Source of the DNA: Meiothermus sp.
GTDB lineage: Bacteria; Deinococcota; Deinococci; Deinococcales; Thermaceae
DNA length: 64,000 nucleotides
Reading direction: 5' to 3'
NCBI RefSeq assembly: GCF_026004115.1
Contig: NZ_BPIM01000001.1
Span: forward strand, 2,832,501 to 2,896,500
Part shown: positions 23,226-32,349 of the stretch, in pieces
How positions within the stretch are numbered: position 1 is the first letter of the stretch
Layout: each line of letters starts with the position of its first letter
Notes under the pieces: model-generated
What the model saw: the letters and a program-made list of their open reading frames with translations, nothing else
The model's database searches: none
Told to the model about the DNA's origin: nothing
Position numbers and translations under genes: made by a program

Positions 23226-24011
23226 TCAGGCATCGCTTTCGGGGGTGCTACAAGAATCGCGGAATACAAACTGCGAGAGGCGCTTGCGGTGATCGGACTT
23301 CCAGTCAATGCGGGGACGAGGTTTTTCAGGAGGTACGTAACCCAGCCGATAGACGGCCATGAGCTCCAGGTGCGGGGGCACTTCCAGCAGCTTTTTTAGC
23401 TCCTGCCAGGCCTCAGGGATTTCCATAGGTGTGGACACAAACTGAATGCCCATGCCCAGCTCCACCGTGGTCAGCCAGATGTTCTCGATGGCCATGCCCA
23501 AACCCAGCACGCTGTAGAAGCCCGAAAGCTCGCCGGGTCGATATTCCTGCTTGTCCAGCAGTGCCGCGAGCAAGAGCGGCGAGCCCGCGACCAGCTTGCG
23601 GTTGTCCTCGCCCAGGGTTTGCGGAACCCGCAAGGCCCGTAGTAGCCCCAGAGCAGAGGGACTCATGATCTGACGGGTAAAAGGGCGCAGGGGGCCCGGT
23701 AACTGGTCGATCAGAATGCCGTCGCGCCGTTCGTCCATCTCTTTTTCGCTGAAACGAAAGTAGGGGCGGTAGCGTTCAAAAAACTTGCCGTCCGTAATCA
23801 GTTGCTGCATGGTGCGCCCACCAATCTCGGCAATTTTCTCCCGCTTGGCTTTGTCTTCAATCAAAATGAAGCGCCAGGGCTGGGAGTTAAAGTGGCTGGG
23901 CGCTCGGCTGGCGGCTTCCATCAGCAAATGCTGATGATCCTTGGATACAGGCTTGTCCAGAAAGGGGCCATTGGTGGTTTTACGTTTTCGGATTACTTCT
24001 AGAAACTCCAT
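23226..24011 (-). CDS. Nitroreductase-family FMN oxidoreductase
   Basis: 261-residue protein with the nitroreductase fold: [10 protein letters not shown] near the N-terminus (FMN phosphate contacts), [14 protein letters not shown] (residues 34-47, family signature), and [17 protein letters not shown] (about residue 180). These enzymes use FMN and NAD(P)H to reduce quinones, nitro compounds or enones in the cytoplasm. It sits between the PKS gene (9 bp downstream) and a small membrane-protein gene (1 bp upstream), so a role in tailoring the PKS product is possible but unproved. Confidence 0.85.
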   Translation of the reverse strand: MEFLEVIRKRKTTNGPFLDKPVSKDHQHLLMEAASRAPSHFNSQPWRFILIEDKAKREKIAEIGGRTMQQLITDGKFFERYRPYFRFSEKEMDERRDGILIDQLPGPLRPFTRQIMSPSALGLLRALRVPQTLGEDNRKLVAGSPLLLAALLDKQEYRPGELSGFYSVLGLGMAIENIWLTTVELGMGIQFVSTPMEIPEAWQELKKLLEVPPHLELMAVYRLGYVPPEKPRPRIDWKSDHRKRLSQFVFRDSCSTPESDA

Positions 24012-24012
24012 A

Positions 24013-24306
24013 TCAACCCCTCACTGCCAACAAGTATCCCACCAACCCTACCATGCCCAGTGTGGGATGAAGCCAGGTGCGGGGCCGGGCCTTGGGAAAC
24101 AGAGCCAAGCATCCCACAGTAAGCAAAAGCCACCATTCCCTGGCAAAAACCATCGCCAGGACGGCACAGATAAAAACCACCAGATAAAGCCCGTGGTGCC
24201 AGATGCCAAAGTGGCCCAGCCGAAACTGTGCGGCCAGCCCTACCAGCATGTTGAGCACATACAGGCCAAAACCCACTGCTAGAAAAGGGGACATTGGCCT
24301 TAGCAT
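24013..24306 (-). CDS. Small membrane protein (97 aa)
   Basis: 97 residues with three to four hydrophobic helices and the hydrophilic break [10 protein letters not shown] near residue 75. No family is recognised. A second in-frame ATG at 24294 is preceded by CTAAGG and may be the real start, giving 93 residues. It ends one base before the nitroreductase start, so it is probably the first gene of the nitroreductase-PKS-ICMT unit. Confidence 0.55.
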   Translation of the reverse strand: MLRPMSPFLAVGFGLYVLNMLVGLAAQFRLGHFGIWHHGLYLVVFICAVLAMVFAREWWLLLTVGCLALFPKARPRTWLHPTLGMVGLVGYLLAVRG

Positions 24307-24419
24307 ATCGCCATGCTCACGGTGGTGTGCATGCTGCCAGATGGTCGCAACCCCTCACGGTGAGGGCCGCGATCACATCTGTCTGTCGCCAGTCCTTCAG
24401 AAAGAAAGGCGGGCCATGG

Positions 24420-24995
24420 CTACCTTCGTTCACAGCTCGAGCCCGTCCAGCGGCCTCCCCGGGCCTGGCACTCCCGCCGCAGGTTTTCTTCTGGGGCCCG
24501 CAGCACCACCAGCACCAGACCCGCCGGATAGCCCCCCGCCCCGGCTCCCAAACCCAGCTCCAGGCGGCTCAGGGTGTGGGTTTCGCGCGTGCTGGGCACC
24601 TGGGTGCTCACATAACCCTGTCCATCCCAGGTGTAGATCACACTTTTGATAATCCGGTTGCCCGGGCGATAAGGCGGGTTGACCCGTATCTCTACCTCGA
24701 TGGGCTTCAGGAAGGTAGTTGCACTGGAGGAAAGCCGATAAATTCCTACCACTTCGCGCTCGGGCAGAGTTTGAATAAAAAATACCTCATTCTGGGGTGG
24801 GGAAGTGGGCACGGCCTGAAGGCGCTCGAGGCGAAAACGAACCGAAGAGACCAGCGCACCCGGCGGAATCCGCACCTCAACCCCAGGGAGGGCAAGAGCC
24901 CCACCCTGGGCATCCATGCGCCGTTCAGCCACTTGAGCACTTAGTCCCCATGCCCCGATTGCCATTAGACCCACCAGCACGACCCGCTGCAACAT
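24420..24995 (-). CDS. Hypothetical exported protein
   Basis: 191-residue protein with an N-terminal signal peptide (hydrophobic residues 4-19, probable cleavage near LSAQ). The mature part is beta-rich; the segment GVEVRIPPGALVSSVRF resembles the opening of ZU5-like domains, which often form in surface or autoproteolytic proteins. The C-terminus holds a single Cys pair in RRECQARGGRWTGSSCERR. No function can be named. It is transcribed toward the small membrane-protein gene, 113 bp away. Confidence 0.55.
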   Translation of the reverse strand: MLQRVVLVGLMAIGAWGLSAQVAERRMDAQGGALALPGVEVRIPPGALVSSVRFRLERLQAVPTSPPQNEVFFIQTLPEREVVGIYRLSSSATTFLKPIEVEIRVNPPYRPGNRIIKSVIYTWDGQGYVSTQVPSTRETHTLSRLELGLGAGAGGYPAGLVLVVLRAPEENLRRECQARGGRWTGSSCERR

Positions 24996-25110
24996 AGCCT
25001 CATCCCTTTAAGACGCCAGCTTATCCTATAAATATCTGAGAAAATCCAGGTATCGGCTGTTGATGCGAATGTTCTACCCTACCATATGGCACAACGGATA
25101 AGCCAGAATG

Positions 25111-26532
25111 TTACAGGCTTACCAGCTTCTTGGCCTCGGCCAGAACCGCTTTTACAGTCTTGTCGTCCGGGGCCTCACAGTAGATCCGTAGCACCGGCTC
25201 GGTGCCGGAAGCTCTAAAGAGCAGCCAACCCACTTCGCCAAAAAGCCACTTGATTCCGTCCAGATGCTCGGTACCACGCACCTGCTGTCCGGCAATGGTC
25301 TCGGGCGTTTGCACCCGGGCCATCACAGCCTGGATATGCTCCATCGAAGGCAGTTGCAAATCTATCCGGTCGTAGGCGTGCCTGAAGCCTACCTCGGCTT
25401 CAATTTCAGCAAACTGCTGTCCCAGGCTTTTGCCCGTTCGAACCACCGACTCCAGAAGCAGCAAAGCGTTGAGCAGTCCATCGCGCTCGGGGATGTGGCC
25501 CGCCACGCCGATACCGCCCGACTCCTCACCCCCTATCAAGACCCCGCCTTTTAGCATTTCATCGGTGATGTACTTGAACCCAATGGGCGTGACCACCAAC
25601 TCCAGGCCCAGCCTGTGCGCGAGCTTGTCTACAATCTGCGAGGTTGAAAAGGTCTTGACCACCCGCCCCTTTAGTCCTTTGCTGTGCAGGTGTTTGAGCA
25701 GCACAGCAAAAATCTGATGGCTGTTGAAGTTGCTTCCTCCGGCCAGCACAGCCCCAATTCGGTCTGCATCGCCATCGTTGATGACGGCAAAAGTGGGGTC
25801 TTGCTCGGCCTTGAGCACGGTCATGATGGTGAACTGGTTCTGGGGAATGGGCTCGGGGTGAACGCCGTAGAACATGGGGTCAGGTACGGCGTGTAACTCA
25901 CGCAAATCCAGCTTCAACCCCGTGTGTTTGATAAACCCAGCCAGCCAGCCCGCGCCGGCCCCTCCAAGGCTGTCGTGGTACATGACCCCCTCGTAGGCCC
26001 GCAGGGCCTCCATGTCCAGCTCGCTGACCAGGAAGTCGTAGTAGGCTTTGCGCACATCCAGGGGATGAATGGTTCCGCTACCGGTCCTGGGCGGTTGACC
26101 CAGCCTGGCCTCCACCGCAGCAACGATATCCGGGGTGGCCGAGCCCCCGTAGGAACCCTTGATTTTGAAGCCCAGGTACTCCGGGGGGTTGTGGCTTGCA
26201 GTGATCATCACCCCCCCATCGGCTTGCAGGTGCTTTACAGCAAAAGACAGTACCGGGGTGGGGACATAGGACCTGGAAAGGTGTACTTCCAGCCCATTGG
26301 CAGCCAACACCTCGGCGGCCCGACGGGCAAACTTGCCTGCCATGAAGCGGGTGTCGTAGCCAACTACCACTTTCTTGCCCTGCTGCTCCAGCAGATATTC
26401 GGCGCAGGCCTGGGCCACCCGGGCCACATTGTCGAAGGTGAACTGGTCGGCAATAATGGCCCGCCAGCCGTCGGTGCCAAACTTGATGCCTGAGCTGGAC
26501 TGATTACTGGCGATTTCATCTGCCATATCCAT
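25111..26532 (-). CDS. Phosphoglucomutase / phosphomannomutase family protein
   Basis: 473-residue alpha-D-phosphohexomutase. All four functional motifs are present: the phosphoserine loop TASHNP (Ser113), the Mg site DGDADR (about residue 257), the sugar-binding GGEESGG and the phosphate-binding RASGTEPVLRI near the C-terminus. It interconverts hexose 1- and 6-phosphates for glycogen, trehalose or cell-wall sugars. Glucose preference is inferred from GGEESGG. Two ATG codons (26532, 26526) are possible starts; TATAGT 9 nt upstream may be its -10 box. It stands alone. Confidence 0.92.
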   Translation of the reverse strand: MDMADEIASNQSSSGIKFGTDGWRAIIADQFTFDNVARVAQACAEYLLEQQGKKVVVGYDTRFMAGKFARRAAEVLAANGLEVHLSRSYVPTPVLSFAVKHLQADGGVMITASHNPPEYLGFKIKGSYGGSATPDIVAAVEARLGQPPRTGSGTIHPLDVRKAYYDFLVSELDMEALRAYEGVMYHDSLGGAGAGWLAGFIKHTGLKLDLRELHAVPDPMFYGVHPEPIPQNQFTIMTVLKAEQDPTFAVINDGDADRIGAVLAGGSNFNSHQIFAVLLKHLHSKGLKGRVVKTFSTSQIVDKLAHRLGLELVVTPIGFKYITDEMLKGGVLIGGEESGGIGVAGHIPERDGLLNALLLLESVVRTGKSLGQQFAEIEAEVGFRHAYDRIDLQLPSMEHIQAVMARVQTPETIAGQQVRGTEHLDGIKWLFGEVGWLLFRASGTEPVLRIYCEAPDDKTVKAVLAEAKKLVSL

Positions 26533-26690
26533 ACCTGCAACACTATACAGGGGGGTGGGGAAGAGGGCACAGGGGGACAGCGAACTCGAGTCGCTCTAAG
26601 TCTGCTCTGTGCTGGGCTTGCGGATTTGAGCAGGCATTGCTATCCCGCTCACCCCCCATCACGGCGGTGGTGATAGACTTCTGAAGCTTT

Positions 26691-28814
26691 ATGTCCGACC
26701 TCCTTTCTTCCCTTAACCCCTCCCAACAGGAGGCCGTCAAGCACTTCGAAGGCCCGGCGCTGGTGGTGGCCGGGGCTGGTTCGGGCAAGACCCGCACGGT
26801 GGTGCACCGGATTGCCTATTTGCTGCGCGAGCGGCGGGTGTATCCGGCCGAAATACTGGCCGTGACCTTTACCAACAAAGCCGCCGGCGAGATGAAGGAG
26901 CGGCTGGAAAGGATGGTGGGGCCCGCGGCCAAAGACCTCTGGGTTTCCACCTTCCACTCGGCGGCGGTACGAATCTTACGCGCCTATGGTGAGTTTGTGG
27001 GCCTCAAGCCGGGGTTTGTCATCTACGATGATGACGACCAGAACACACTCTTGAAGGAGATTCTGAAAGAACTCGAGCTCGAGGCCAAACCCGGCCCCTT
27101 TCGGGCCATGATCGATCGCATCAAAAACCGCGGCGATGGCCTGGTGGAGTTTATGCGCGAGGCACCCGACTTTATCGGGGGGGTGCCCAAGGACCTCGCG
27201 GCCGAGGTCTACCGCAAGTACCAGAGCAGCCTGCGGATGCAGGGGGCGGTGGACTTCAACGATCTTTTGCTCCTCAGCATCGAGCTTTTCAAGCAGCACC
27301 CCGAGGTCTTACACAAGGTACGCCAGCGGGCCCGTTTTATTCACGTGGATGAGTACCAGGACACCAACCCCGTGCAGTACGTGCTAACCCGCTTGCTGGC
27401 CGGTGAAAAACCCAATCTGATGGTGGTGGGCGACCCTGATCAGAGCATCTATGGCTTTAGAAACGCCGATATCAACAACATCCTCGACTTCACCAAAGAC
27501 TATCCCGGGGCCCGGGTCATTCGCCTGGAGGAAAACTACCGCTCCAGCAGCGCCATCCTGCGGGTAGCCAACGCCGTTATTGAAAAAAATGCCCTGCGGC
27601 TGGAAAAAATCCTGCGCCCCACTAAAGAGGGCGGTGAGCCGGTGCGCCTCTACCGTGCCCCCAACGCCCGGGAGGAGGCTGCTTTCGTGGCGCGGGAAAT
27701 CCTCAAGCTGGGGCATTATCCGCAGGTTGCTGTGCTCTACCGAACCAACGCCCAGTCGCGCCTGCTGGAAGAGCACCTTCGGCGGGCGGGCGTGCCGGTG
27801 CGGCTGGTGGGGGCGGTGGGGTTTTACGAGCGCCGGGAAATTAAGGACCTGCTGGCCTATGGGCGTGTGGCCATCAACCCTGCCGATTCTATTAACCTGC
27901 GCCGCATTGTGAACACCCCGCCCCGGGGCATTGGGGCGACCACAGTGGCCAGGCTGGTCGAGCATGCCCAGAAGACCGGTACCCCGGTTATTGAGGCATT
28001 TCGCGCGGCCGAACAGGTGATCAGCCGTCCCCAGCAGGTGCGGGCTTTCGTGCAGCTTCTGGATGAACTGATGGAAGCAGCTTTCGAGACCGGGCCCACC
28101 GCTTTTTTTGAGCGCGTACTGGACGAAACGGGCTATCGAGATGCCCTGAAGCAGGAGCAAGATGGGGAAGAGCGCCTGCAAAACGTGGAGGAGCTGTTGC
28201 GCGCGGCGCGCGACTGGGAGGAAGAGGAAGGCGGTAGCCTCGCGGACTTCCTTGACTCGGTGGCCCTCACGGCCAAGGCCGAAGAACCCCAGGGGGATGT
28301 TCCGGAAGAGGCCGTGACCCTCATGACCCTGCACAACGCCAAGGGCCTCGAGTTCCCCACGGTGTTTTTAGTCGGCCTGGAGGAAAACCTGCTCCCCCAC
28401 CGCAACAGCCTGAACCGCCTGGAAGATCTGGAAGAAGAGCGGCGCCTCTTTTATGTGGGCATTACCCGGGCGCAGGACAGGCTGTATCTTTCCTACGCCG
28501 AAGAGCGCGAAACCTACGGCAAGCGCGAGTTCACCCGCCCAAGCCGCTTCATAGAGGATATTCCGCCGGATTTGCTCAAGGAGGTGGGGGCTTTTGGCGA
28601 TAGTGCCGTGCCGGTGCTGTCCTACAGCCGACCCGAGCCCAGGCCTAAAACACAACTCGCCGAGTTCAAAGGAGGGGAAAAGGTCAGGCACCCCAAGTTT
28701 GGTAGCGGCACGGTGGTGGCCGCCATGGGCGGCGAGGTCACGGTGATGTTCCCCGGATTGGGCCTGAAAAAGTTAGCGGTGAAGTTTGCCGGACTGGAAA
28801 GGCTCGATGGATGA
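26691..28814 (+). CDS. pcrA: ATP-dependent DNA helicase, UvrD/PcrA type
   Basis: 707-residue SF1A helicase that unwinds DNA 3' to 5' in nucleotide excision and replication-fork repair. Motifs in order: Q motif LNPSQQEAV, Walker A AGAGSGKT (27-34), Ia FTNKAAGEMKER, Walker B HVDEYQDTN, GDPDQSIYGFR (III), EENYRSS (IV), TLHNAKGLEF (V) and VGITRAQDRLYLSYA (VI). The C-terminal Tudor-like segment FKGGEKVRHPKFGSGTV is typical of PcrA and binds RNA polymerase in relatives. The upstream TAGACT 11 nt before ATG may serve as -10 box. Confidence 0.95.
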   Translation: MSDLLSSLNPSQQEAVKHFEGPALVVAGAGSGKTRTVVHRIAYLLRERRVYPAEILAVTFTNKAAGEMKERLERMVGPAAKDLWVSTFHSAAVRILRAYGEFVGLKPGFVIYDDDDQNTLLKEILKELELEAKPGPFRAMIDRIKNRGDGLVEFMREAPDFIGGVPKDLAAEVYRKYQSSLRMQGAVDFNDLLLLSIELFKQHPEVLHKVRQRARFIHVDEYQDTNPVQYVLTRLLAGEKPNLMVVGDPDQSIYGFRNADINNILDFTKDYPGARVIRLEENYRSSSAILRVANAVIEKNALRLEKILRPTKEGGEPVRLYRAPNAREEAAFVAREILKLGHYPQVAVLYRTNAQSRLLEEHLRRAGVPVRLVGAVGFYERREIKDLLAYGRVAINPADSINLRRIVNTPPRGIGATTVARLVEHAQKTGTPVIEAFRAAEQVISRPQQVRAFVQLLDELMEAAFETGPTAFFERVLDETGYRDALKQEQDGEERLQNVEELLRAARDWEEEEGGSLADFLDSVALTAKAEEPQGDVPEEAVTLMTLHNAKGLEFPTVFLVGLEENLLPHRNSLNRLEDLEEERRLFYVGITRAQDRLYLSYAEERETYGKREFTRPSRFIEDIPPDLLKEVGAFGDSAVPVLSYSRPEPRPKTQLAEFKGGEKVRHPKFGSGTVVAAMGGEVTVMFPGLGLKKLAVKFAGLERLDG

Positions 28815-28880
28815 AGTCTATCTAAGCTGCGCTTTAGTTTTCCTTCGTCTAAACCGCACTTTGCCGAGTAGGGTGAGGAT

Positions 28881-29339
28881 ATGAAAAAGCAAGCGGTGCG
28901 TTTGGGTGCGGTATTTGTTTTGTTGTTCGGTATGGCCTTAGCCAGTGGGGCCGATATTGGCTTTTCGGTGCGCAACGGTCCTAATGGTAATTTTATGGGT
29001 CATCTGGGGCTTTATCTGGATGGCTTTCCCATAGACTTTCGTTCTCAGGTGGTAATTGGTTCTCCGGGGGGCCTCTACCTGAGCGGCGAGGTGGTATATC
29101 CCTTGCCTTTTTTCTTGCTGGTGCGGCCTTATCTGGCCGGGGGCCTGGCGGTGGGTATCACCGGCTACACCGCACAAAACGAACTGCGGTTGCGCTTTGG
29201 TGAGCGGTTTTATGCCATTTTCTCGGTGGGAATTCAGTTGCCCGACCGGGGTTACCGGCCCTACCTCGAGGTCAGCCAGGTCATCGGCTCGGAGAGCTTT
29301 CAGCGCTTCACGGTAGGTTTTATTGTGGAAGGGTTTTGA
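28881..29339 (+). CDS. Hypothetical outer-membrane beta-barrel-like protein
   Basis: 152-residue exported protein with a signal peptide (basic MKKQAVR, hydrophobic core, cleavage near ALASG). The mature part has alternating hydrophobic/polar strands and many aromatic residues, ending in VGFIVEGF, a pattern like a small outer-membrane barrel. The Thermaceae have an outer membrane, so such proteins are expected. GGGTGAGG lies before the ATG. No specific function is proposed. It follows pcrA by 66 bp and may be independently transcribed. Confidence 0.6.
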   Translation: MKKQAVRLGAVFVLLFGMALASGADIGFSVRNGPNGNFMGHLGLYLDGFPIDFRSQVVIGSPGGLYLSGEVVYPLPFFLLVRPYLAGGLAVGITGYTAQNELRLRFGERFYAIFSVGIQLPDRGYRPYLEVSQVIGSESFQRFTVGFIVEGF

Positions 29340-29344
29340 AATAG

Positions 29345-29372
29345 GCCGATAGCTGATAGCCCATAGCCGATA
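29345..29372. repeat. Tandem heptamer repeat (4 units)
   Basis: Four adjacent 7-base units GCCGATA, GCTGATA, GCCCATA, GCCGATA directly after the barrel-like gene. Related units occur between ilvC and leuA. Confidence 0.6.
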
Positions 29373-29416
29373 GCGAGAGACGCCTTATTGTCTTTGAGCG
29401 TTGTAGATTAGGGGGG

Positions 29417-30169
29417 ATGCATTCCCGCGACTACGCCGCGACCCGCCCCCTGGTTGTTTTGCACCAAGGTCAGAGCCGTTGGTATCAGGCGCTCTTGACG
29501 GCTTCGCTACACCATAATTTGCCGCTGTTTGTCTATGCCAGTCAGCCTGCAGTAAGCCTCGAGGCCGCCCTCATGGCCCTCCAGCCGCTTGGCTTTCGGG
29601 GCGCGGTACTGGAAGACCCCGGTCTACAGGCCCTGGCCCTGGACGCCGTGCAGCACCAGGAGCCCGAGGCCCTGCAGGCCCGCCGGGTCGATCTGGTTCT
29701 GCCTGAAGCGACCGGAACCCGGGGGTTTTACCAGGAGCCCATCGCCCTGGTCCACCTGATCCGCCGTTATGCCTTTGGCGATAGGGCTCTCTGGCTGGGC
29801 CCCATCCGCCCCGAACTGGCCCAGGGCCTGCGCGGCCTGACCAAGGTCTCGGTATTGAGCCGGAGCTTTCCCGAGGGCGAGAGCTTTTTGGAGCTTCTAC
29901 CCCTTCCCCAGCGAGGGGTAGTGGCGGCTGCGGAGGTGCAGGCCACGGTGGTGGCCCGCCAGGCCGACTTGATTCTGTATGCTGGTGGAAATTTGCCGCT
30001 GGCCCTGCTCCAGCCCTACCACTGCGTGATTGCCCTCAAACCGCTGCCCTCGGAGGCCTTGCGCCTGATTGGGGAGTACGTTCCCCCAGAAGAGTTCCAG
30101 AAGTTTCATCTGGCTGCTCTGTTTGAAGCGCTGGGGTACGCCCTGCCTCCCGAAACTTTTGTGGTCTAA
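29417..30169 (+). CDS. Shikimate dehydrogenase-like protein, catalytically degenerate
   Basis: 250-residue protein whose outline resembles AroE. The N-terminal half ends LQPLGFRGAVLEDP, matching the AroE region LGF.G.NVT.P, and the C-terminal half runs like a Rossmann fold, ending with VPPEEFQKFHLAALFEALGYALP. The AroE catalytic Lys and Asp and the GAGGAA nucleotide loop are absent, so normal shikimate dehydrogenase activity is unlikely. It may be a binding or scaffold derivative. The assignment is by eye and uncertain. There is no operon partner. Confidence 0.5.
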   Translation: MHSRDYAATRPLVVLHQGQSRWYQALLTASLHHNLPLFVYASQPAVSLEAALMALQPLGFRGAVLEDPGLQALALDAVQHQEPEALQARRVDLVLPEATGTRGFYQEPIALVHLIRRYAFGDRALWLGPIRPELAQGLRGLTKVSVLSRSFPEGESFLELLPLPQRGVVAAAEVQATVVARQADLILYAGGNLPLALLQPYHCVIALKPLPSEALRLIGEYVPPEEFQKFHLAALFEALGYALPPETFVV

Positions 30170-30203
30170 GCAGCCCAGGGTTTTGCCATCTTTGCCCTGA
30201 TTA

Positions 30204-30320
30204 GTGCGCCCGCATTAGATTTTTGTGGTGACGGTCTCGGTGAAAGAAGTGGCCGGTCTTTAAAGCGGCGCAGCTTATGGGCTCCCCTTTTCGGGTAGAG
30301 CAAATTCCTAACGTTGTTGT
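30204..30320 (+). repeat. 117-bp repeat, copy A
   Basis: Nearly identical, in opposite orientation, to 39910-40026. The shared core includes GGTGACGGTCTCGGTGAAAG and the segment around GCGGCGCAGCTTATGGGC. No intact coding sequence. Probably a fragment of a mobile element. Confidence 0.75.
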
Positions 30321-30391
30321 GCTCCGTTGGTAGTGAAGGTAATGCTTTGCACCCCTCCATTTGTCACAGCTTTGACCTGCCAAAAGCAGTC

Positions 30392-30563
30392 ATACCAACA
30401 TTACTTGGACAGTTGGCTTGAAGGGTCGTCCCAAGCTCCCTCATCCGGCGACACCCCAGGTGCAGTCAAGCGTATTCCTCTCGCTGTTTGTAAATGGCGC
30501 GATCGGGGTGCCGCCACCTTCTCCCTCCGGGGAGAAGGCAAGGGGTTCATGTGGATTTGGTAT
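30392..30563. mobile_element. 172-bp MITE-like element, copy 1
   Basis: Bounded by ATACCAA (30392-30398) and TTGGTAT (30557-30563). A second copy of exactly the same length lies at 32814-32985. Contains CTCCCTCCGGGGAG, a short hairpin. There is no coding capacity, so it would need a transposase elsewhere. Confidence 0.7.
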
Positions 30564-30570
30564 CAGTTAC

Positions 30571-31290
30571 TTAACGCTCTTCCAAAACCCCCTGCCGTAG
30601 CAGGGCAGGCACAATAGGGTCACCCACCCGCAACAGGGCATAGCTGCCCAACCTTCGGGCGGTGGTTCGTAGGCGTAGAAGATGCCGTTCCAGTGCTGCT
30701 TGATAACCTTTTACTTCTGCCTCGCCCACCTCCATCCGGCTCCCCACTTCGATATCCTGCAGCAGAGCTTCGGTAAAGCCGGGTGAGAGTTCCTCGGGGG
30801 CCATGACCTGTATTAGCACCACGTGCTGCAGTTTTTGCAAAAGACGCGACCAGTTCAGCTCGTCGAGACCATCGGTCAGGAGCACGGTGACCCCTCTGGG
30901 CCGAGGAAAGTTCATCAGCACCGAGGGTCCTTGCTCTACCGACTCAAGCTGCACCCGATAACGGCCGCCGCCCCACATAAAAGCCCCTTCCGACTTCGCA
31001 CAGTCGGCCAGTACACGCAATACCCGCTCGGCATAAACCTGTTTTCCCAACAACTTCATACTGGGCGAGCCATCCAAGAAAAAGGTGAAGCGGGCCGGAG
31101 CTTCGGCCTGGAAGATGCGGGTATAGAGCCGACCCGTGCGGGCATAGGCCCGCCAATCAATAAAGCGGGGCTCGTCGCCCTGGGCGTAGCCGCGAAGCTC
31201 ATAGAATTCCAGCCCCCGCCCTGGTATGGTCTGGGTGCGCTCACCGGCAAAGGGTTGGGTCGGTCGGGTGCGGATGCGGTAGCGGGTCAT
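30571..31290 (-). CDS. DUF58 domain-containing protein
   Basis: 239-residue protein with the DUF58 core GRGLEFYELRGYAQGDEPRFIDWRAYARTG split over residues 24-53, followed by a von Willebrand A-like fold with the metal-site-like DGSPSMK and LLTDGLDE. DUF58 proteins usually accompany MoxR ATPases and transglutaminase-like genes; no such partner is in the window. The start at 31290 fits the usual N-terminus; an upstream start at 31314 adds eight residues. The 3' end nearly abuts MITE copy 1. The molecular role is unknown. Confidence 0.75.
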   Translation of the reverse strand: MTRYRIRTRPTQPFAGERTQTIPGRGLEFYELRGYAQGDEPRFIDWRAYARTGRLYTRIFQAEAPARFTFFLDGSPSMKLLGKQVYAERVLRVLADCAKSEGAFMWGGGRYRVQLESVEQGPSVLMNFPRPRGVTVLLTDGLDELNWSRLLQKLQHVVLIQVMAPEELSPGFTEALLQDIEVGSRMEVGEAEVKGYQAALERHLLRLRTTARRLGSYALLRVGDPIVPALLRQGVLEER

Positions 31291-31561
31291 GGTAAGCGCA
31301 GACTCTTGCCACACTGTACTTCATTTATGGCATTTGGGCGGTAATGCCGGCTTCATAAAGGCTGTTTGTTTGTGGCCGTTCGGTGACGAACCAATCGAAT
31401 CTGGCATGTAATCCTGGATGTGCTGGTGGTTTGGTAACCAGGAACTCGGTATGCACCACAGTCCCTCTCATTGAGCCGCACATGGCAATTTTGGGCAATC
31501 AACTTGCTTCAAAACGTTCCTTAAGACAAGTTACCGGTGCAATAGCACTGCAGACATGGAC

Positions 31562-31590
31562 TTGTCAAGAACCCAGTGGTTTTGTATACT
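31562..31590 (+). promoter_or_regulatory. rplJL promoter
   Basis: -35 TTGTCA (31562-31567), 17-bp spacer, -10 TATACT (31585-31590). Close to consensus, as expected for ribosomal-protein genes. It leaves a leader of about 210 nt before rplJ. Confidence 0.75.
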
Positions 31591-31596
31591 CCACAC

Positions 31597-31806
31597 CTGG
31601 TGTCCCTTCTGGGTCGTGTTTGCGACCTCGAGGGCAGCCAAAGACAGCGACGGGCTAAGCCTTAATAATGTCGCCGAGGCGCTAGTAGGGAAGCGTTTTT
31701 CGCATATAACCGTTGGGAAATCCCTAGTCCCAAAAGCAAGCAAGGGCAAGTTATAGAGGCTTAGGTGTGCCCTGGCCCCTATGGCTAAGCCCAGCCAGGA
31801 GGAACT
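31597..31806 (+). promoter_or_regulatory. Structured rplJL mRNA leader (candidate L10 autoregulatory site)
   Basis: A long untranslated leader before rplJ. GGCTTAG (31758-31764) can pair with CTAAGCC at 31785-31791, just before the AGGAGG ribosome site, or with an identical CTAAGCC at 31655-31661. These are mutually exclusive. L10(L12) complexes repress their own mRNA through such leaders in other bacteria; that this one does so is inference. Confidence 0.5.
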
Positions 31807-32331
31807 TTGCCTAGCAAGCGCAACATCGAAAACCTCGAGGCGCTTACCGCAACCTTGAAGGGCGCGGAAGGCTCGTTCTTTTTGGTGAACTACCAAGGGC
31901 TCGAGGCGGGCCCCACTGGAAAGCTCCGCAAGGCGGTGCGGGAAAAGGGCGGCGAGATAATCGTTGCCAAAAATACCCTGATCCGCAAAGCCATGAGCGA
32001 TCTGGGGTTGCCGGCCATCGAAGGCTTGAAGGGCCCCTCGGCGGTCGTAGTCTTCAATGACCCCGCCAGCGCCGCCAAGGCCCTCAAGGAGTTCGCCAAG
32101 ACGAACGATAAAGGTATTCCCGCCCTCAAGGCGGGTGTGCTCTCGGGACAGGCCCTCACGGGCCAGCAGGTAGAGGCCCTGGCCGACCTGCCCAGCCAGA
32201 AGGAACTGCAGGCCGAACTGGTCGGCGTGCTGTCCGCTACGATGTCCAACTTCGTGGGTGTGCTGGGGGCGAAGGCGCAGGAATTGGTTGGCATCTTGGA
32301 TGCCCAGGTTCAAAAACTGGAGGCCGCTTAG
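31807..32331 (+). CDS. rplJ: 50S ribosomal protein L10
   Basis: 174-residue L10, the base of the ribosomal stalk on 23S rRNA that carries L7/L12 dimers. The N-terminal PSKRNIENLE, the GSFFLVNYQGL segment and VAKNTLIRKAM match Thermus L10. The long C-terminal helix (from about residue 135) repeats ELVGVL, consistent with several L12 dimer sites, as known for thermophiles. It begins with a TTG codon at 31807 after AGGAGG (31797-31802). Followed by rplL 18 bp downstream. Confidence 0.95.
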   Translation: MPSKRNIENLEALTATLKGAEGSFFLVNYQGLEAGPTGKLRKAVREKGGEIIVAKNTLIRKAMSDLGLPAIEGLKGPSAVVVFNDPASAAKALKEFAKTNDKGIPALKAGVLSGQALTGQQVEALADLPSQKELQAELVGVLSATMSNFVGVLGAKAQELVGILDAQVQKLEAA

Positions 32332-32349
32332 GCCCAGTAGGAGGAAAAA

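Noticed and set aside
30166-30383. Two short minus-strand frames over repeat copy A that looked like a small gene
   Set aside because: Only the repeated DNA is shared with the second copy; the frame is not kept between copies and no start signal is seen.
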